Source: a virus. Taken from it: a DNA stretch of 30,002 nt. A program made the position numbers and the translations under genes. Below, one piece after another: positions 6,482 to 14,967 of this stretch (positions within the stretch are counted from its first letter, which is position 1; each line of letters starts with the position of its first letter). The notes below the pieces were generated by a model that saw nothing but the letters and a program-made list of their open reading frames with translations, ran no database searches and was not told the origin of the DNA. The stretch lies in IMG/VR virus record IMGVR_UViG_3300048922_000430, positions 1 through 30,002 of that record, one strand, 5' to 3'.

Positions 6482-8253
6482 GCTGCCTCTTTCCTGATCC
6501 GCCAGCGACTCCGCGGTTTGTTCTCGTAGTTAAGGGGTTCGTTATGCAGTGCATGGGCTATCGCCCAGAAGGATTCCGCATGGCCGGTGTCCTGGCTGCG
6601 GTCTGCAACAAATGTCATTGCGCCACCGCTTTGCGTGGTGGTGCGGCGTATGGCCATAAAGCTGGCCGCGATCTCTTTCATGTCTTTATCCCACTCGATA
6701 CGCTGGCTCTCAACCACATCAGCGGCTTTCAGGACCAGCTGGTCTTTGGTATGACGGTCATAGCGGATAGCGACCGCCACACGCAGGGCAAAATGCTGAA
6801 TATTTTCATAAACGCCCTGGCCGATGCCGGTCACGTCGATGCCCAGATAGGTGAAGTTGTATTTGTGAAACAGCTCCTCGATCTGCTTTGCCTGCCAGCG
6901 AAAATTCATGCCCTTCCAGTTAAAGACGCGCAGCACCCGGTATCGCTCGGCGGCATACTCAGGCGGGGCGACAATGACAAAGCAGCTCAAATCACCGCTG
7001 CGGGCAGGGTCGAAACCGCCCCACACAGGGCGCTCGCCAAATGGCCGTGTTTTTCTGATGTCGTGATCCTGCCAGGTGTCCGTTTCTAAGCCGCAGGCCT
7101 CCAGATCAGAAAACCGGAAAACGCTGTCTTTGCTGTCCACGAACACGCACATATAAAGCATGGAAAAGGTGGCGTCGTTGTAGCGGTTGCGCAGCTTCTC
7201 GATGCTGGCGAGGTTAAAGCCGCCCGCGATCGCATCTTCCATCGTGATGATGTAGCGCCACTGACCATCCGGGCAAAGACGGCCACCGTTGCGCATATCG
7301 TCAAAGGACGGAAAGACTGCCGCCGCGCGCTTTTTACTGCCCTGTTTCCATTCCTCGCCAGTCCAGAACGGATAGGCCTGGTGGGTTTTGGCCGATGGCG
7401 TTGAAAAGTAGGTGGTGCGCCACTTGTCATGCGTGGCCATCGCGCTGGCCACTTCGTTCAGCCTGGCGAAGTTGGGCACCCAGAAATATTCGTCACAGTA
7501 CAGGTGCCCGCTGTATGACTGAGCGGTGTTTTTGTTCGTTGAGAGAAAGCGCAGCTCTGCGCCATTACTCAGGCGAATCGGGTTGCCGGTGAGCGTTATC
7601 CCGAAATACTGTTCGGCGATGTTCACGATGTAGGAGCGGAACACCTCGGCCTGCGCTTTGGACGCGGACAAGAAAATTTGCGGATCGCCGGTCATCACCG
7701 CATTTTCAAAAGCCTCATAAGCAAAATACCAGGTCGCGCCGATCTGGCGGCTTTTGAGGATGTTCCTCACCTGCTGGCCGATGTTAAGCCGCAGGTGCTT
7801 CTGGTATTCAAAGAGGTGCTCATCTGCCCAGGCATCAAAATCGTCCTGCGTCAGGGATGAAACATCATTCTTTTTATATTTGCGTTTTTTGCGCGGCTCC
7901 CCGTCGCCGTCCTCCGGGGTGTTGTCGCGTGTCACTCCCCGGTTTTCGGCCAGCTTCTCTTTATGTTTGTTGCTCTGTGCCCGCAGTTTGGTGGCATGCG
8001 CGATCAGCATGTCCATTTCTTTTAGTTCGGTGTCGCTTTTACCGTCGCGCGCAGCAAGCAGCTGGTAGCGGCGTTCAATCGCTTCCTCTGTGCTTTCGTG
8101 GCTCAGTAAGTCAGCCCAGCTGTATTTTTCCGCCCAGTAGTAAACGATCCGCGCATTCGGCAGATTTAATTCGGATGCAATTTCTTTTGGCGTGGCGCGA
8201 CGCAAATATAATGCACGGGCAACGCCTTTTAATTCTTCTGAGTATTTAGCCAT
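6478..8253 (-). CDS. P: Terminase large (ATPase) subunit, P2 gpP family
   Basis: This 591-residue packaging motor translocates DNA into the prohead (P2 gpP has 590 residues). Residues 1-45 form a helix-turn-helix (ATPKEIASELNLPNARIVYY). A charged linker follows, then the ATPase with Walker A KSRQIGAT (167-174) and Walker B LYCDEYFW (251-258, D254 and E255). The C-terminal half begins the nuclease-like fold at GGFDPARSGDLSCFVIV and includes GIDVTGIGQGVYENI. The gene is the first of the leftward operon and diverges from the scaffold gene across 160 bp that should contain both late promoters. Confidence 0.95.
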   Translation of the reverse strand: MAKYSEELKGVARALYLRRATPKEIASELNLPNARIVYYWAEKYSWADLLSHESTEEAIERRYQLLAARDGKSDTELKEMDMLIAHATKLRAQSNKHKEKLAENRGVTRDNTPEDGDGEPRKKRKYKKNDVSSLTQDDFDAWADEHLFEYQKHLRLNIGQQVRNILKSRQIGATWYFAYEAFENAVMTGDPQIFLSASKAQAEVFRSYIVNIAEQYFGITLTGNPIRLSNGAELRFLSTNKNTAQSYSGHLYCDEYFWVPNFARLNEVASAMATHDKWRTTYFSTPSAKTHQAYPFWTGEEWKQGSKKRAAAVFPSFDDMRNGGRLCPDGQWRYIITMEDAIAGGFNLASIEKLRNRYNDATFSMLYMCVFVDSKDSVFRFSDLEACGLETDTWQDHDIRKTRPFGERPVWGGFDPARSGDLSCFVIVAPPEYAAERYRVLRVFNWKGMNFRWQAKQIEELFHKYNFTYLGIDVTGIGQGVYENIQHFALRVAVAIRYDRHTKDQLVLKAADVVESQRIEWDKDMKEIAASFMAIRRTTTQSGGAMTFVADRSQDTGHAESFWAIAHALHNEPLNYENKPRSRWRIRKEAA

Positions 8254-8413
8254 AGACTTAATTATGCCGCGCCTGAATATAAAAAACGGCGGGTATTATT
8301 CGTAACCCTTCCGCTATAGGCTGTTATCCGAACTCATAAGAATTAACTGAGGTGAAGGCATCCGGTTATTCCGTAATAATCGCCCTGCAATATCAGCGAG
8401 GCGAGAGGAAATA
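8254..8413. promoter_or_regulatory. Divergent late promoter region between P and O
   Basis: These 160 non-coding bases separate the leftward terminase operon from the rightward head operon, as in P2, where Ogr-dependent promoters fire in both directions. The P2 consensus TGT-N12-ACA is not present. Related AT-rich stretches, GGTATTATTCGTAAC (8291-8306) and GGTTATTCCGTAATAAT, occur near the two ends. A good ribosome site, GAGAGGA, precedes the scaffold ATG. The promoter role is inferred from layout. Confidence 0.5.
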
Positions 8414-9214
8414 ATGTCTCAACTGTTAACAGACTGGCTGTGTATTGCCACCGAAGGAGATACGGTTGACGGACGCCAGATTTATCGCGACTGGATTATT
8501 GATATGGGTGAAACCTATGACTTTAACCATTACAGCGCGAGACTCTGGCCAGAGCATGAGCGTGGGTGGGGGACATTCGGGGAAGTACGCGAAGTAATGT
8601 GGCAGGACGGAAATGATGGTCTTGCCCGGCTTTACGCAAAAATCAGCCCTGCCATGAACCTTATTCATGCTAATCGCGAAGATCAGCTGGTTTATTTCTC
8701 CATTGAACCCGAAGAGGACTGGCGCGGCACCGGGCGCACCTATCTCAAAGGGCTGGCGGTCACTGACTCACCCGCCAGCGTGGGCACTACACGATTACGC
8801 TTCTCTGAGCGTAATAAAAATAAATCGGGTTACTACGCGTTTTCAGTAACCACCAACGGAAACATTAATAAGGCGATAAAAATGAAGCCACAATGGCAAA
8901 AATTATTTGGTATCAAGCCACACTTTGAAGAAGAGCCGCAGGAAGAAGTACCGGCCGGCGACGATAAATTGCAGGCGCTTGCAGAAGCTGTTAACGCACT
9001 GGAAACGCGTGTTACAGCGATTGAAGAAAAACTGAATTCCACTGCGGAAGATGTTGATCAAATTGCTGAGGCTGTGGATACGCAGGAGTTTTCAACGCTG
9101 CTGGCGAACATTAAAGACGTGGTGAAAAATTTCAGCAAGCTGGATAAACGCGTGACCGATCTGCCGCGCCGTCAGTTCGGCGATAAAAAAGATAAGCGCT
9201 TTAAATTTATCTGA
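8414..9214 (+). CDS. O: Capsid scaffold and maturation protease (gpO)
   Basis: This 266-residue protein directs prohead assembly and then cleaves the capsid proteins and itself (P2 gpO has 284 residues). The serine protease residues of P2 gpO align by eye: D19 in EGDTVDG, H48 in WPEHERG, and the serine in LVYFSIEP (S96, matching S107 of P2). The conserved GLAVTDSPASVGT follows. Residues 180-245 are a predicted coiled coil (LQALAEAVNALETRVTAIEE), the scaffolding part, and the C-terminus is basic (DKKDKRFKF). It is the first gene of the rightward late head operon. Confidence 0.94.
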   Translation: MSQLLTDWLCIATEGDTVDGRQIYRDWIIDMGETYDFNHYSARLWPEHERGWGTFGEVREVMWQDGNDGLARLYAKISPAMNLIHANREDQLVYFSIEPEEDWRGTGRTYLKGLAVTDSPASVGTTRLRFSERNKNKSGYYAFSVTTNGNINKAIKMKPQWQKLFGIKPHFEEEPQEEVPAGDDKLQALAEAVNALETRVTAIEEKLNSTAEDVDQIAEAVDTQEFSTLLANIKDVVKNFSKLDKRVTDLPRRQFGDKKDKRFKFI

Positions 9215-9228
9215 TCACCGTTTTCGCT

Positions 9229-9248
9229 AAAAGTCATTCGACTTTTTT
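9229..9248 (+). terminator. Small hairpin with T-run between O and N
   Basis: AAAAGTC (9229-9235) pairs with GACTTTT (9240-9246) around an ATTC loop, and the T-run continues to 9248. The stem is AT-rich and weak. It may act as an attenuator or RNA processing or stability element that lets capsid protein be made in excess over scaffold; full termination seems unlikely inside this operon. Confidence 0.4.
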
Positions 9249-9277
9249 ACTAAATCGCGTCAACGCGAGGGAACCGT

Positions 9278-10297
9278 ATGCAATTAAATAACCGTGCGCT
9301 GGATTATATTGATGCCTTCTCTGCCGGTCTGGCAGAACACTATGGCGTCACCAATCCATCCCGCGCATTCAAATTAACCGATCCGCAGGAAACAACCCTG
9401 CGCGCTGCGCTGCTGGAGTCTGTTGAATTCCTGAGCATGATCACCGTCGCCGATGTTGATCAGCTGAGTGGCCAGGTCGTGTCTGTGGGGGCATCTGCGC
9501 TTCATACCGGGCGCAAGGCAGAAGGCCGTTTTACCAAACGCGTTGGCGTTGACGGTAATGATTACAAGCTGGTTGAAACGGACTCCTGCGCCGCGCTGCG
9601 CTGGGATTTGCTTTCCATGTGGGCAAACGCCGGCAGTGAAGGTGAGTTTTTCCAGATGGTTCAGACGTTCAGTAATCAGGCGTTTGCGCTGGATATGCTG
9701 CGTATCGGCTTTAACGGCAAGTCCGTCGCGGTTGACACCGACCCGGAGAAGAACCCGAACGGTGAGGACGTGAATATCGGCTGGCATGCCCGTATGAAAA
9801 CCTTCAACGACGGCTTCCAGATCATGGACACGCCGATCACCCTGGACGACAAAGGTGATTACCGTTCGCTGGATGCGATGGCCTCTGATCTCATCAACGC
9901 CAAGATTCCGGCGCAGTTCCGCACCGATCCGCGTCTGGTCGTGCTGGTTGGCGCTGACCTTGTGGCCGCTGAGCAGTACCGGCTTTACCAGGCTGCTGAC
10001 CGACCCACGGAAAAAATCGCCGCGCAGTTGCTGGGCAGCACCATCGCAGGCCGTCCGGCCATCATCCCGCCGTTTATGCCGGGTAAGCGCATGGTGGTAA
10101 CGCCGCTGAGCAACCTGCATATCTACACCCAGCGCGGCACCCGCCAGCGTAAGGCGGAGTTTGTTGAAGACCGTAAGCAGTATGAAAACAAATACCTGCG
10201 CAACGAAGGCTATGCCGTCGAAGTGCCGGAGCTGTATGCGGCGATCGACGAAGAGGCTGTGACCATCGGCAAAGTGACCGAACCGGCTGAGGGCTGA
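9278..10297 (+). CDS. N: Major capsid protein (gpN)
   Basis: This 339-residue protein is the HK97-fold subunit of the icosahedral shell, of the P2 gpN family (357 residues in P2). The N-terminal part, FSAGLAEHYGVTNPSRAFKL, is the region normally removed by the gpO protease. Later landmarks are GEFFQMVQTFSNQAFALDML, NPNGEDVNIGWHARMK and the C-terminal NEGYAVEVPELYAAI, typical of the family. GAGGGA precedes the ATG. It lies immediately after the scaffold-protease that processes it. Confidence 0.95.
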   Translation: MQLNNRALDYIDAFSAGLAEHYGVTNPSRAFKLTDPQETTLRAALLESVEFLSMITVADVDQLSGQVVSVGASALHTGRKAEGRFTKRVGVDGNDYKLVETDSCAALRWDLLSMWANAGSEGEFFQMVQTFSNQAFALDMLRIGFNGKSVAVDTDPEKNPNGEDVNIGWHARMKTFNDGFQIMDTPITLDDKGDYRSLDAMASDLINAKIPAQFRTDPRLVVLVGADLVAAEQYRLYQAADRPTEKIAAQLLGSTIAGRPAIIPPFMPGKRMVVTPLSNLHIYTQRGTRQRKAEFVEDRKQYENKYLRNEGYAVEVPELYAAIDEEAVTIGKVTEPAEG

Positions 10298-10300
10298 AAA

Positions 10301-11002
10301 ATGGCACTTTCACCCGCACAGCGACACAGCCAGCGCCTCAATGTGGCGCAACAGTTAAAGCAGCGTAAGGCCATCGAGACGATGGAAAGCCTGCATATGC
10401 AGATCCAGATGCTGAATCAGGATGTGGCGTATGTGCGCGCGCTGCCGACCATTGCCGATCGCGAGGCGTACAAGCGTGATGAGCTTATTCCTCGCTGGAA
10501 ACCGACCATTGAAGCCTATCTGAGTGGCGACAGCGCGTATGAAAACCCGGTCCTGGCCTGGTACGTGGTGTGGATGTTTGATGCGGGCGATCTGGATGAG
10601 GCCTTGCGCCTGGCCGATATCGCCATCGAACAGCAGCAACCGACCCCGGAGGGCATCAAAAGCCGCTTCCCTGTGTTTGTCGCCGATACGGTGATGGCCT
10701 GGGCGGAAGACACGGCCGCAGTGGGTGAAAGTGTGGAGCCCTATTTCTCGCAGGTCTTTGAAAAAGTCACGCAGCACTGGCGGCTGCATGAAGAAATCAC
10801 CGCCAAATGGTTCAAGTTTGCCGGTCAGATGCTGCTGCGTGATGACAACGGTCAGCCACGCGCCACGGCAGTTGAGGATGTGGAAACGCTGGAAAAAGCC
10901 GATGCCCTGCTGGCCAGCGCTGAGCATCTTTACAAGCGCGTGGGCGTTACCACGCTGCGCGCCCAGATTGCCGCACGTATCCGCAGTCTGACAAAAGAAT
11001 AA
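10301..11002 (+). CDS. M: Terminase small subunit (gpM family)
   Basis: This 233-residue protein belongs to the P2 gpM terminase endonuclease subunit family (247 residues in P2), which recognises and cuts cos during packaging. Conserved stretches include ALSPAQRHSQRLNVAQ at the start, DELIPRWKPTIEAYL, the tryptophan-rich VLAWYVVWMFDAGDLDEALR and the late WRLHEEITAKWFKFAGQMLL. It starts three bases after the capsid stop, with GAGGG upstream, so the pair is co-translated. Its P2 partner gpP is encoded on the other strand. Confidence 0.93.
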   Translation: MALSPAQRHSQRLNVAQQLKQRKAIETMESLHMQIQMLNQDVAYVRALPTIADREAYKRDELIPRWKPTIEAYLSGDSAYENPVLAWYVVWMFDAGDLDEALRLADIAIEQQQPTPEGIKSRFPVFVADTVMAWAEDTAAVGESVEPYFSQVFEKVTQHWRLHEEITAKWFKFAGQMLLRDDNGQPRATAVEDVETLEKADALLASAEHLYKRVGVTTLRAQIAARIRSLTKE

Positions 11003-11099
11003 TAACGACTACCGCAAGCCGGGCGGGCGCGGCGGAGGGCAAAACACAGTGGTGTTATGCGCCTTGGATGCCGGTCAGCCCGCCTTTTTCGGGGGAGCC

Positions 11100-11552
11100 A
11101 TGTTTAGCGGAAAGCCGATCGACTATCAGGATGTGGCGTTAACCAATGACGGATTCTGGCCGGATCTGAATCTGGCCGATTTTCAGTCGCAGCGGGCGTT
11201 ACCGCCTGATATGGACGCCAGCACCCTTGCCAGTGCGTTACTGGCGGCAGTGATGGAAGTGAATGCCGATCTGGCCACGGTGGAGGCAAAACACCGGGCG
11301 GCGGGGCATGAAAACGCCGCTGATGTGCATGGCCCCGTCATGGATGGCCTTAACGGTCTTTGTGCGCAGTACACCAAAGCGGTGTTTGCCAGGGCAAAAG
11401 CCGATCTGCTCGGTGAGTTCGCCACTCTCGGGCGTCGTGAAACCCATCCGGGGCAGGAGAGCGACGAAACCCGCGCCGGGCTGATGGCTGAATCCTCAGT
11501 GACTATCCGGCATATGAAAGGCCTGAAACGTGCCGGGGTGCGCAAGGTATGA
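11100..11552 (+). CDS. L: Head completion protein (gpL)
   Basis: This 150-residue protein belongs to the P2 gpL family, which sits at the head-tail joint after packaging and stabilises filled heads. The family signature is the N-terminal MFSGKPIDYQDVALTNDGFW and the C-terminal ESSVTIRHMKGLKRAGVRKV. ATG 11100 is chosen because GGGGGAG lies at 11091-11097 and the family begins here; an upstream in-frame start at 11049 is not supported. The preceding 97-bp gap has GC-rich inverted segments (GGCGGGC near 11021 and GCCCGCC near 11079) followed by TTTTT, which may fold. Confidence 0.92.
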   Translation: MFSGKPIDYQDVALTNDGFWPDLNLADFQSQRALPPDMDASTLASALLAAVMEVNADLATVEAKHRAAGHENAADVHGPVMDGLNGLCAQYTKAVFARAKADLLGEFATLGRRETHPGQESDETRAGLMAESSVTIRHMKGLKRAGVRKV

Positions 11553-12049
11553 AAACACAGCTGGATTCGCTTACCGCATTTTTTACGCAGAACGTGCCGG
11601 AGCGCGCGCGCCGGAGTTTCGACAGCCAGATTGACGGGATGCAGGTTATTTCGGCAGCGCGTGATTTAGGCGCAGGGCAGTACCGCCTTTCCGTGCTGCG
11701 GTATAACGCGCTGCTGTCGTGGGAGCGCTTCCCGTTTCGCCTGGTTGCGCCGCAGCTGCTGGTTGCGCTGCTTGAAGTCTGGATGGATGAGCACGCCGCC
11801 CCGGTGATGCAAGAGCTGGGGATTGAAAACACGGAAGCCGACTGGGATGTGACGCTTGAGGATGAGGAAACCGCCACGGTGGTGCTGACCCTTCCCCTCG
11901 CGGATGAACTGGTTATCAGGCCGGATGCCGGTGGCCTTATCCCGTATCGTGGTGAACGCTGGTCACTGGTTGAGCCGGAGATCTGGACGGCGCTGAGTGC
12001 CACGGTTCACGGCGTAGATGAAGCGGGCGCGCCGGTGGGTGAGTCCTGA
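11549..12049 (+). CDS. R: Tail completion protein (gpR-like)
   Basis: This 166-residue protein resembles P2 gpR (155 residues), which is needed to finish the tail so that it can join the head. It begins MKTQLDSLTAFFTQNVPERA and contains LSVLRYNALLSWERFPFR, followed by a long stretch LLVALLEVWMDEHA; this layout is typical of the family. The start overlaps the end of L by four bases (ATGA), and the stop overlaps the next start (TGATG), which shows tight coupling. Confidence 0.85.
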   Translation: MKTQLDSLTAFFTQNVPERARRSFDSQIDGMQVISAARDLGAGQYRLSVLRYNALLSWERFPFRLVAPQLLVALLEVWMDEHAAPVMQELGIENTEADWDVTLEDEETATVVLTLPLADELVIRPDAGGLIPYRGERWSLVEPEIWTALSATVHGVDEAGAPVGES

Positions 12050-12744
12050 TGTTTGCGGGCGGGGAGCTGAACCCGGATCAGCTGGCCGGACTGCAAAACG
12101 CGCTGGCCAGCCTTGATTTGCCGCCCCGCAAGCGTCAGCGGCTTTTATGGCGCCTGGCGAAATACGGCCTGATTGCCGCCGCAAAACGCAATGTGCGCAA
12201 TCAACAGTCGCCCGATGGCAACGCATGGGCGGGGCGAAGAACAAAGCGCCGGGGCAAGATGCTGCGCAACCTGCCAAAGCTGCTGCATGTGCGGGAAATG
12301 CCGGAGATTGACGCCGTGCGCGTGTACTTGCAGGGCGGTGGCTACCGCAACGGGGCTTCGCCTGTTCCTGCCGGTGTGGTGGGGTACTCGCAGCAATACG
12401 GCATGTCCGTGCGGGTAAACCGCAGCGGGCAAAGAAGCCGGACGGAGCCGGGTAAAAAAGCCACCATCGCCCAGGCCAAAAAGCTGCGGGCGCTGGGGTA
12501 TGCAGTAAAGCGCGGTAAGCGGTGGAAAAAACCGACTTACCGGCAAATCACCGACACCCTGACTTACGCACAGGCGGGGGTAATTATCCGCAGGATGAGC
12601 GGCAGGGCGGTGAAGACAAGCTGGGTTATCAACGTCCCTGCCCGCGCATTTCTGGGCATGAATGATGATGAATTTAACAAGGCACTGGCGCGCCAGCTGC
12701 AAGCCATCGGCTTTGGCTGGGATGTGAACGCGCAGGACAGATAA
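12049..12744 (+). CDS. S: Tail completion/virion morphogenesis protein (gpS-like)
   Basis: This 231-residue, very basic protein belongs to the Phage_tail_S (virion morphogenesis) family. Hallmarks are RLLWRLAKYGLIAAAKRNVR followed by QQSPDGNAWAGRR near residues 25-65, and a late NVPARAFLGMNDDEF. P2 gpS is 150 residues; this protein has an extra basic middle (about residues 120-190, rich in RSGQRSR and KRGKRWKK). It helps finish the tail tip for head joining. The longer form fits the HP1/K139-like subgroup. Confidence 0.85.
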   Translation: MFAGGELNPDQLAGLQNALASLDLPPRKRQRLLWRLAKYGLIAAAKRNVRNQQSPDGNAWAGRRTKRRGKMLRNLPKLLHVREMPEIDAVRVYLQGGGYRNGASPVPAGVVGYSQQYGMSVRVNRSGQRSRTEPGKKATIAQAKKLRALGYAVKRGKRWKKPTYRQITDTLTYAQAGVIIRRMSGRAVKTSWVINVPARAFLGMNDDEFNKALARQLQAIGFGWDVNAQDR

Positions 12745-12753
12745 GGGGAAAAC

Positions 12754-13881
12754 ATGACCTGGCCAAGTGTGGACGTAAACCAGGTAAACCAGTTGCAGGG
12801 CGAAGTGACGGAAGTCGAGTGCTGCGTACTGTTTATCGGCAGGGGTAAAAAGGGCACCGGCAAAACGCAGGCGGTAAACACCCAGACGGATTTTGATGCG
12901 TTGCTGGGCAGTGCAGCGAGTCCGCTAAAAAGCTATCTCATGGCGGCACGGGCAAACGCCGGGCAGAACTGGTGGGCATTCGTGCATGTGCTGGCCGATG
13001 ACGCCGAGCCTGATGCCTGGGCAAAAGCCGTTCACGCGGCGCAGCTGGCGTGCTCCGTTGAAGGGGTGGTGCTGTGTGATGCCGTGAGCGACAAAGCCGC
13101 GATCAATCTGGCCGCCACGCTTCGCGCTGAGCTTATTGCAAAGTACGGGCGCTGGGTATGGTTTCTGCTGGCCGTGGAAGGTTTTCAGGCAAAAGAGACC
13201 CAGGCGGATTATCTGGCGCGGCTGTCAGCGCTTCAGGCAGGTATCGCAGAAAAGGCGGTTCAGCTGGTTCCGTGCCTGTGGGGCAACGAGCCGGGTGTGC
13301 TGGCCGGTCGGTTGTGTAACCGTGCCGTTACCGTCGCAGACAGCCCGGCGCGCGTGAAAACCGGGGCGCTGCTGAGTACCGGCAGTGACGAAATGCCGGT
13401 GGACGGCGCGGGCGAAACCATCACGGTGGCTACCCTCCAGGCGCTGGAGGCACAGCGTTTCAGTGTGCCGATGTGGTATCCCGACTATGACGGGCTTTAC
13501 TGGTCAGACGGGCGGACGCTGGATGTTGAGGGCGGCGATTATCAGTCGATTGAGACGCTGCGTATTGCTGACAAGGTGGCGCGCCGTGTGCGACTGCTGG
13601 CCATCGGCAAAATTGGCGACCGTTCGCTTAACAGCACCCCGGCGAGCATTGCCGCGCACCAGTCCATTTTCGCCGCGCCGCTGCGTGAAATGTCCCGATC
13701 CGTACAAATCAACGGTGTGACGTTTCCGGGAGAGGTGAAGCCGCCCCAGGATGGCGACGTGAAAATCGTCTGGAAAACTAAAAAACACGTCGAGATTTAC
13801 ATTGTGGTGCGTCCGTATGAAGTACCTCTGCAAATCTCTATCAGTCTTGTGCTCGATCAGACCGTGGAGGCCAGCGCATGA
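12754..13881 (+). CDS. Contractile tail sheath protein (DUF2586)
   Basis: This 375-residue protein matches the DUF2586 family, the sheath of HP1/K139-like phages and the counterpart of P2 gpFI. It begins MTWPSVDVNQVNQLQGEVTE, contains VECCVLFIGRGKKGTG and NAGQNWWAFVHVLADD, and has a C-terminal half with MWYPDYDGLYWSDGRTLDVE and DYQSIETLRIADKVARRVRL, patterns shared with many sheath proteins. The next gene starts four bases before its stop. The sheath contracts to drive the tube through the cell envelope. The assignment rests on family recognition and on its place just before the tube gene. Confidence 0.88.
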   Translation: MTWPSVDVNQVNQLQGEVTEVECCVLFIGRGKKGTGKTQAVNTQTDFDALLGSAASPLKSYLMAARANAGQNWWAFVHVLADDAEPDAWAKAVHAAQLACSVEGVVLCDAVSDKAAINLAATLRAELIAKYGRWVWFLLAVEGFQAKETQADYLARLSALQAGIAEKAVQLVPCLWGNEPGVLAGRLCNRAVTVADSPARVKTGALLSTGSDEMPVDGAGETITVATLQALEAQRFSVPMWYPDYDGLYWSDGRTLDVEGGDYQSIETLRIADKVARRVRLLAIGKIGDRSLNSTPASIAAHQSIFAAPLREMSRSVQINGVTFPGEVKPPQDGDVKIVWKTKKHVEIYIVVRPYEVPLQISISLVLDQTVEASA

Positions 13882-14333
13882 GTAAGCGTATCAGTGGCAT
13901 GTCATTTGATTTTCTGGTGAACGGTACGCAGGTGCACGCCGAGAAAATCACGCTCTCGATTACCGACAACACCGCCGCCACACAGACGCACGGTGTGCCG
14001 GATGGCTACGTTGACGGCGATGTGGCGGCAGAAGGTGAGCTGGAGCTGAGTATAAAGTATTTCGCCCTTATCAAAGGGCTGGCGCAGCAGGCCGGATCAT
14101 GGCGTGGCATCCCGCCACAGGATTTTATGTTTTACGCCAAAGCCGGGGATGAAGAGGCCAAAGTGGAGGCCTTCGGCTGCAAGATGATCATGTCTGACAT
14201 TCTGGATATCGATCCGAAGGGTGGGGCACTGGCAACGCGAAAAATCCCGTTCAAGGTGACTGACCCGCGTTTTATTAACATCGACGGCATCCCGTATCTG
14301 GAAGCGGAAGCCACGGCAAACCTTATCGGATAA
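13878..14333 (+). CDS. Tail tube protein (DUF2597)
   Basis: This 151-residue protein belongs to the DUF2597 family, positioned directly after the sheath as tube genes are. It starts MSKRISGMSFDFLVNGTQVH and includes TQTHGVPDGYVDGDVAAEGE and the segment FGCKMIMSDILDIDPKGG, consistent with the small beta-rich tube subunit of HP1/K139-like phages. It would correspond to P2 gpFII (172 residues). The start overlaps the sheath stop (ATGA). The functional role is inferred from family and order. Confidence 0.82.
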   Translation: MSKRISGMSFDFLVNGTQVHAEKITLSITDNTAATQTHGVPDGYVDGDVAAEGELELSIKYFALIKGLAQQAGSWRGIPPQDFMFYAKAGDEEAKVEAFGCKMIMSDILDIDPKGGALATRKIPFKVTDPRFINIDGIPYLEAEATANLIG

Positions 14334-14341
14334 CGGAAAAA

Positions 14342-14629
14342 ATGCAGGAACATGAAAAAAGTTTGTATTCGCTGCTGGCCATTGGCGCGCTGATCGCGAT
14401 TGCCAAAGTGCTGGCCAGCAATGACCCCATCACGCCGCGTCTGTTTGTCAGTCGCGTCATCCTGGGGAGCCTGGTTTCCGTTGTGGCCGGTGCCATTCTG
14501 ATTCAGATCCCCGATGCCAGCCCGCTGGCGATTCAGGGGCTGGGGGCAGGGCTCGGGATTGCCGGTTATCAGGCCGTTGAAATGTATCTCCGCCGCCGGG
14601 CGGGGAGCGAACCGGAAGAAAAACAATGA
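14342..14629 (+). CDS. Phage holin
   Basis: This 95-residue protein is mostly hydrophobic. Segments near residues 9-24, 36-56 and 62-80 could span the membrane, followed by a charged tail (RRRAGSEPEEKQ). Size, charge pattern and position directly before a peptidoglycan-degrading enzyme mark it as the holin that opens the inner membrane at lysis. The start is eight bases after the tube gene stop, so the lysis genes sit inside the tail operon. Its stop overlaps the endolysin start (ATGA). Confidence 0.85.
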   Translation: MQEHEKSLYSLLAIGALIAIAKVLASNDPITPRLFVSRVILGSLVSVVAGAILIQIPDASPLAIQGLGAGLGIAGYQAVEMYLRRRAGSEPEEKQ

Positions 14630-14967
14630 CCCTGAGCGAAAAACAACAGCTGTTTACGGCGCTGATTGCTGACCTGATCCACTGGGCGCAGAGCAAGGGC
14701 TATCGCCTGACCTTTGGCGAGGCATACCGTACCCCGGAGCAGGCAGCGCTGAATGCGAAAAAGGGCAGCGGCATCAGTAACAGTCTGCATACCCAGCGTC
14801 TGGCGGTGGACTTTAACCTGTTTATCAACGGTGTGTACCAGACGCAGACCGAAGCATACCGCCCCCTGGGGGAATACTGGGAAAGCCTTGGCGGCTGCTG
14901 GGGCGGGCGCTTCAAATCCCGCCCGGACGGTAATCATTTCAGCCTTGAGCATAACGGGGTGCGCTGA
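14626..14967 (+). CDS. M15-family peptidoglycan endopeptidase (endolysin)
   Basis: This 113-residue peptidase cuts peptide cross-links of peptidoglycan to lyse the cell. The zinc site of the D-Ala-D-Ala carboxypeptidase-like M15 family is visible: SLHTQRLAVD gives H55 and D62, and WGGRFKSRPDGNHF gives H104. The motif GEAYRTPEQAA precedes it. There is no signal peptide, so release depends on the holin. P2 uses a different class of lysin (gpK), so the lysis module is another difference from P2. It overlaps both neighbours by a few bases. Confidence 0.92.
   Translation: MTLSEKQQLFTALIADLIHWAQSKGYRLTFGEAYRTPEQAALNAKKGSGISNSLHTQRLAVDFNLFINGVYQTQTEAYRPLGEYWESLGGCWGGRFKSRPDGNHFSLEHNGVR

Noticed and set aside
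5360-7089. Long rightward frames opposite portal and terminase (298 and 236 residues)
   Set aside because: They are antisense shadows; the minus-strand proteins contain full portal and terminase motifs.
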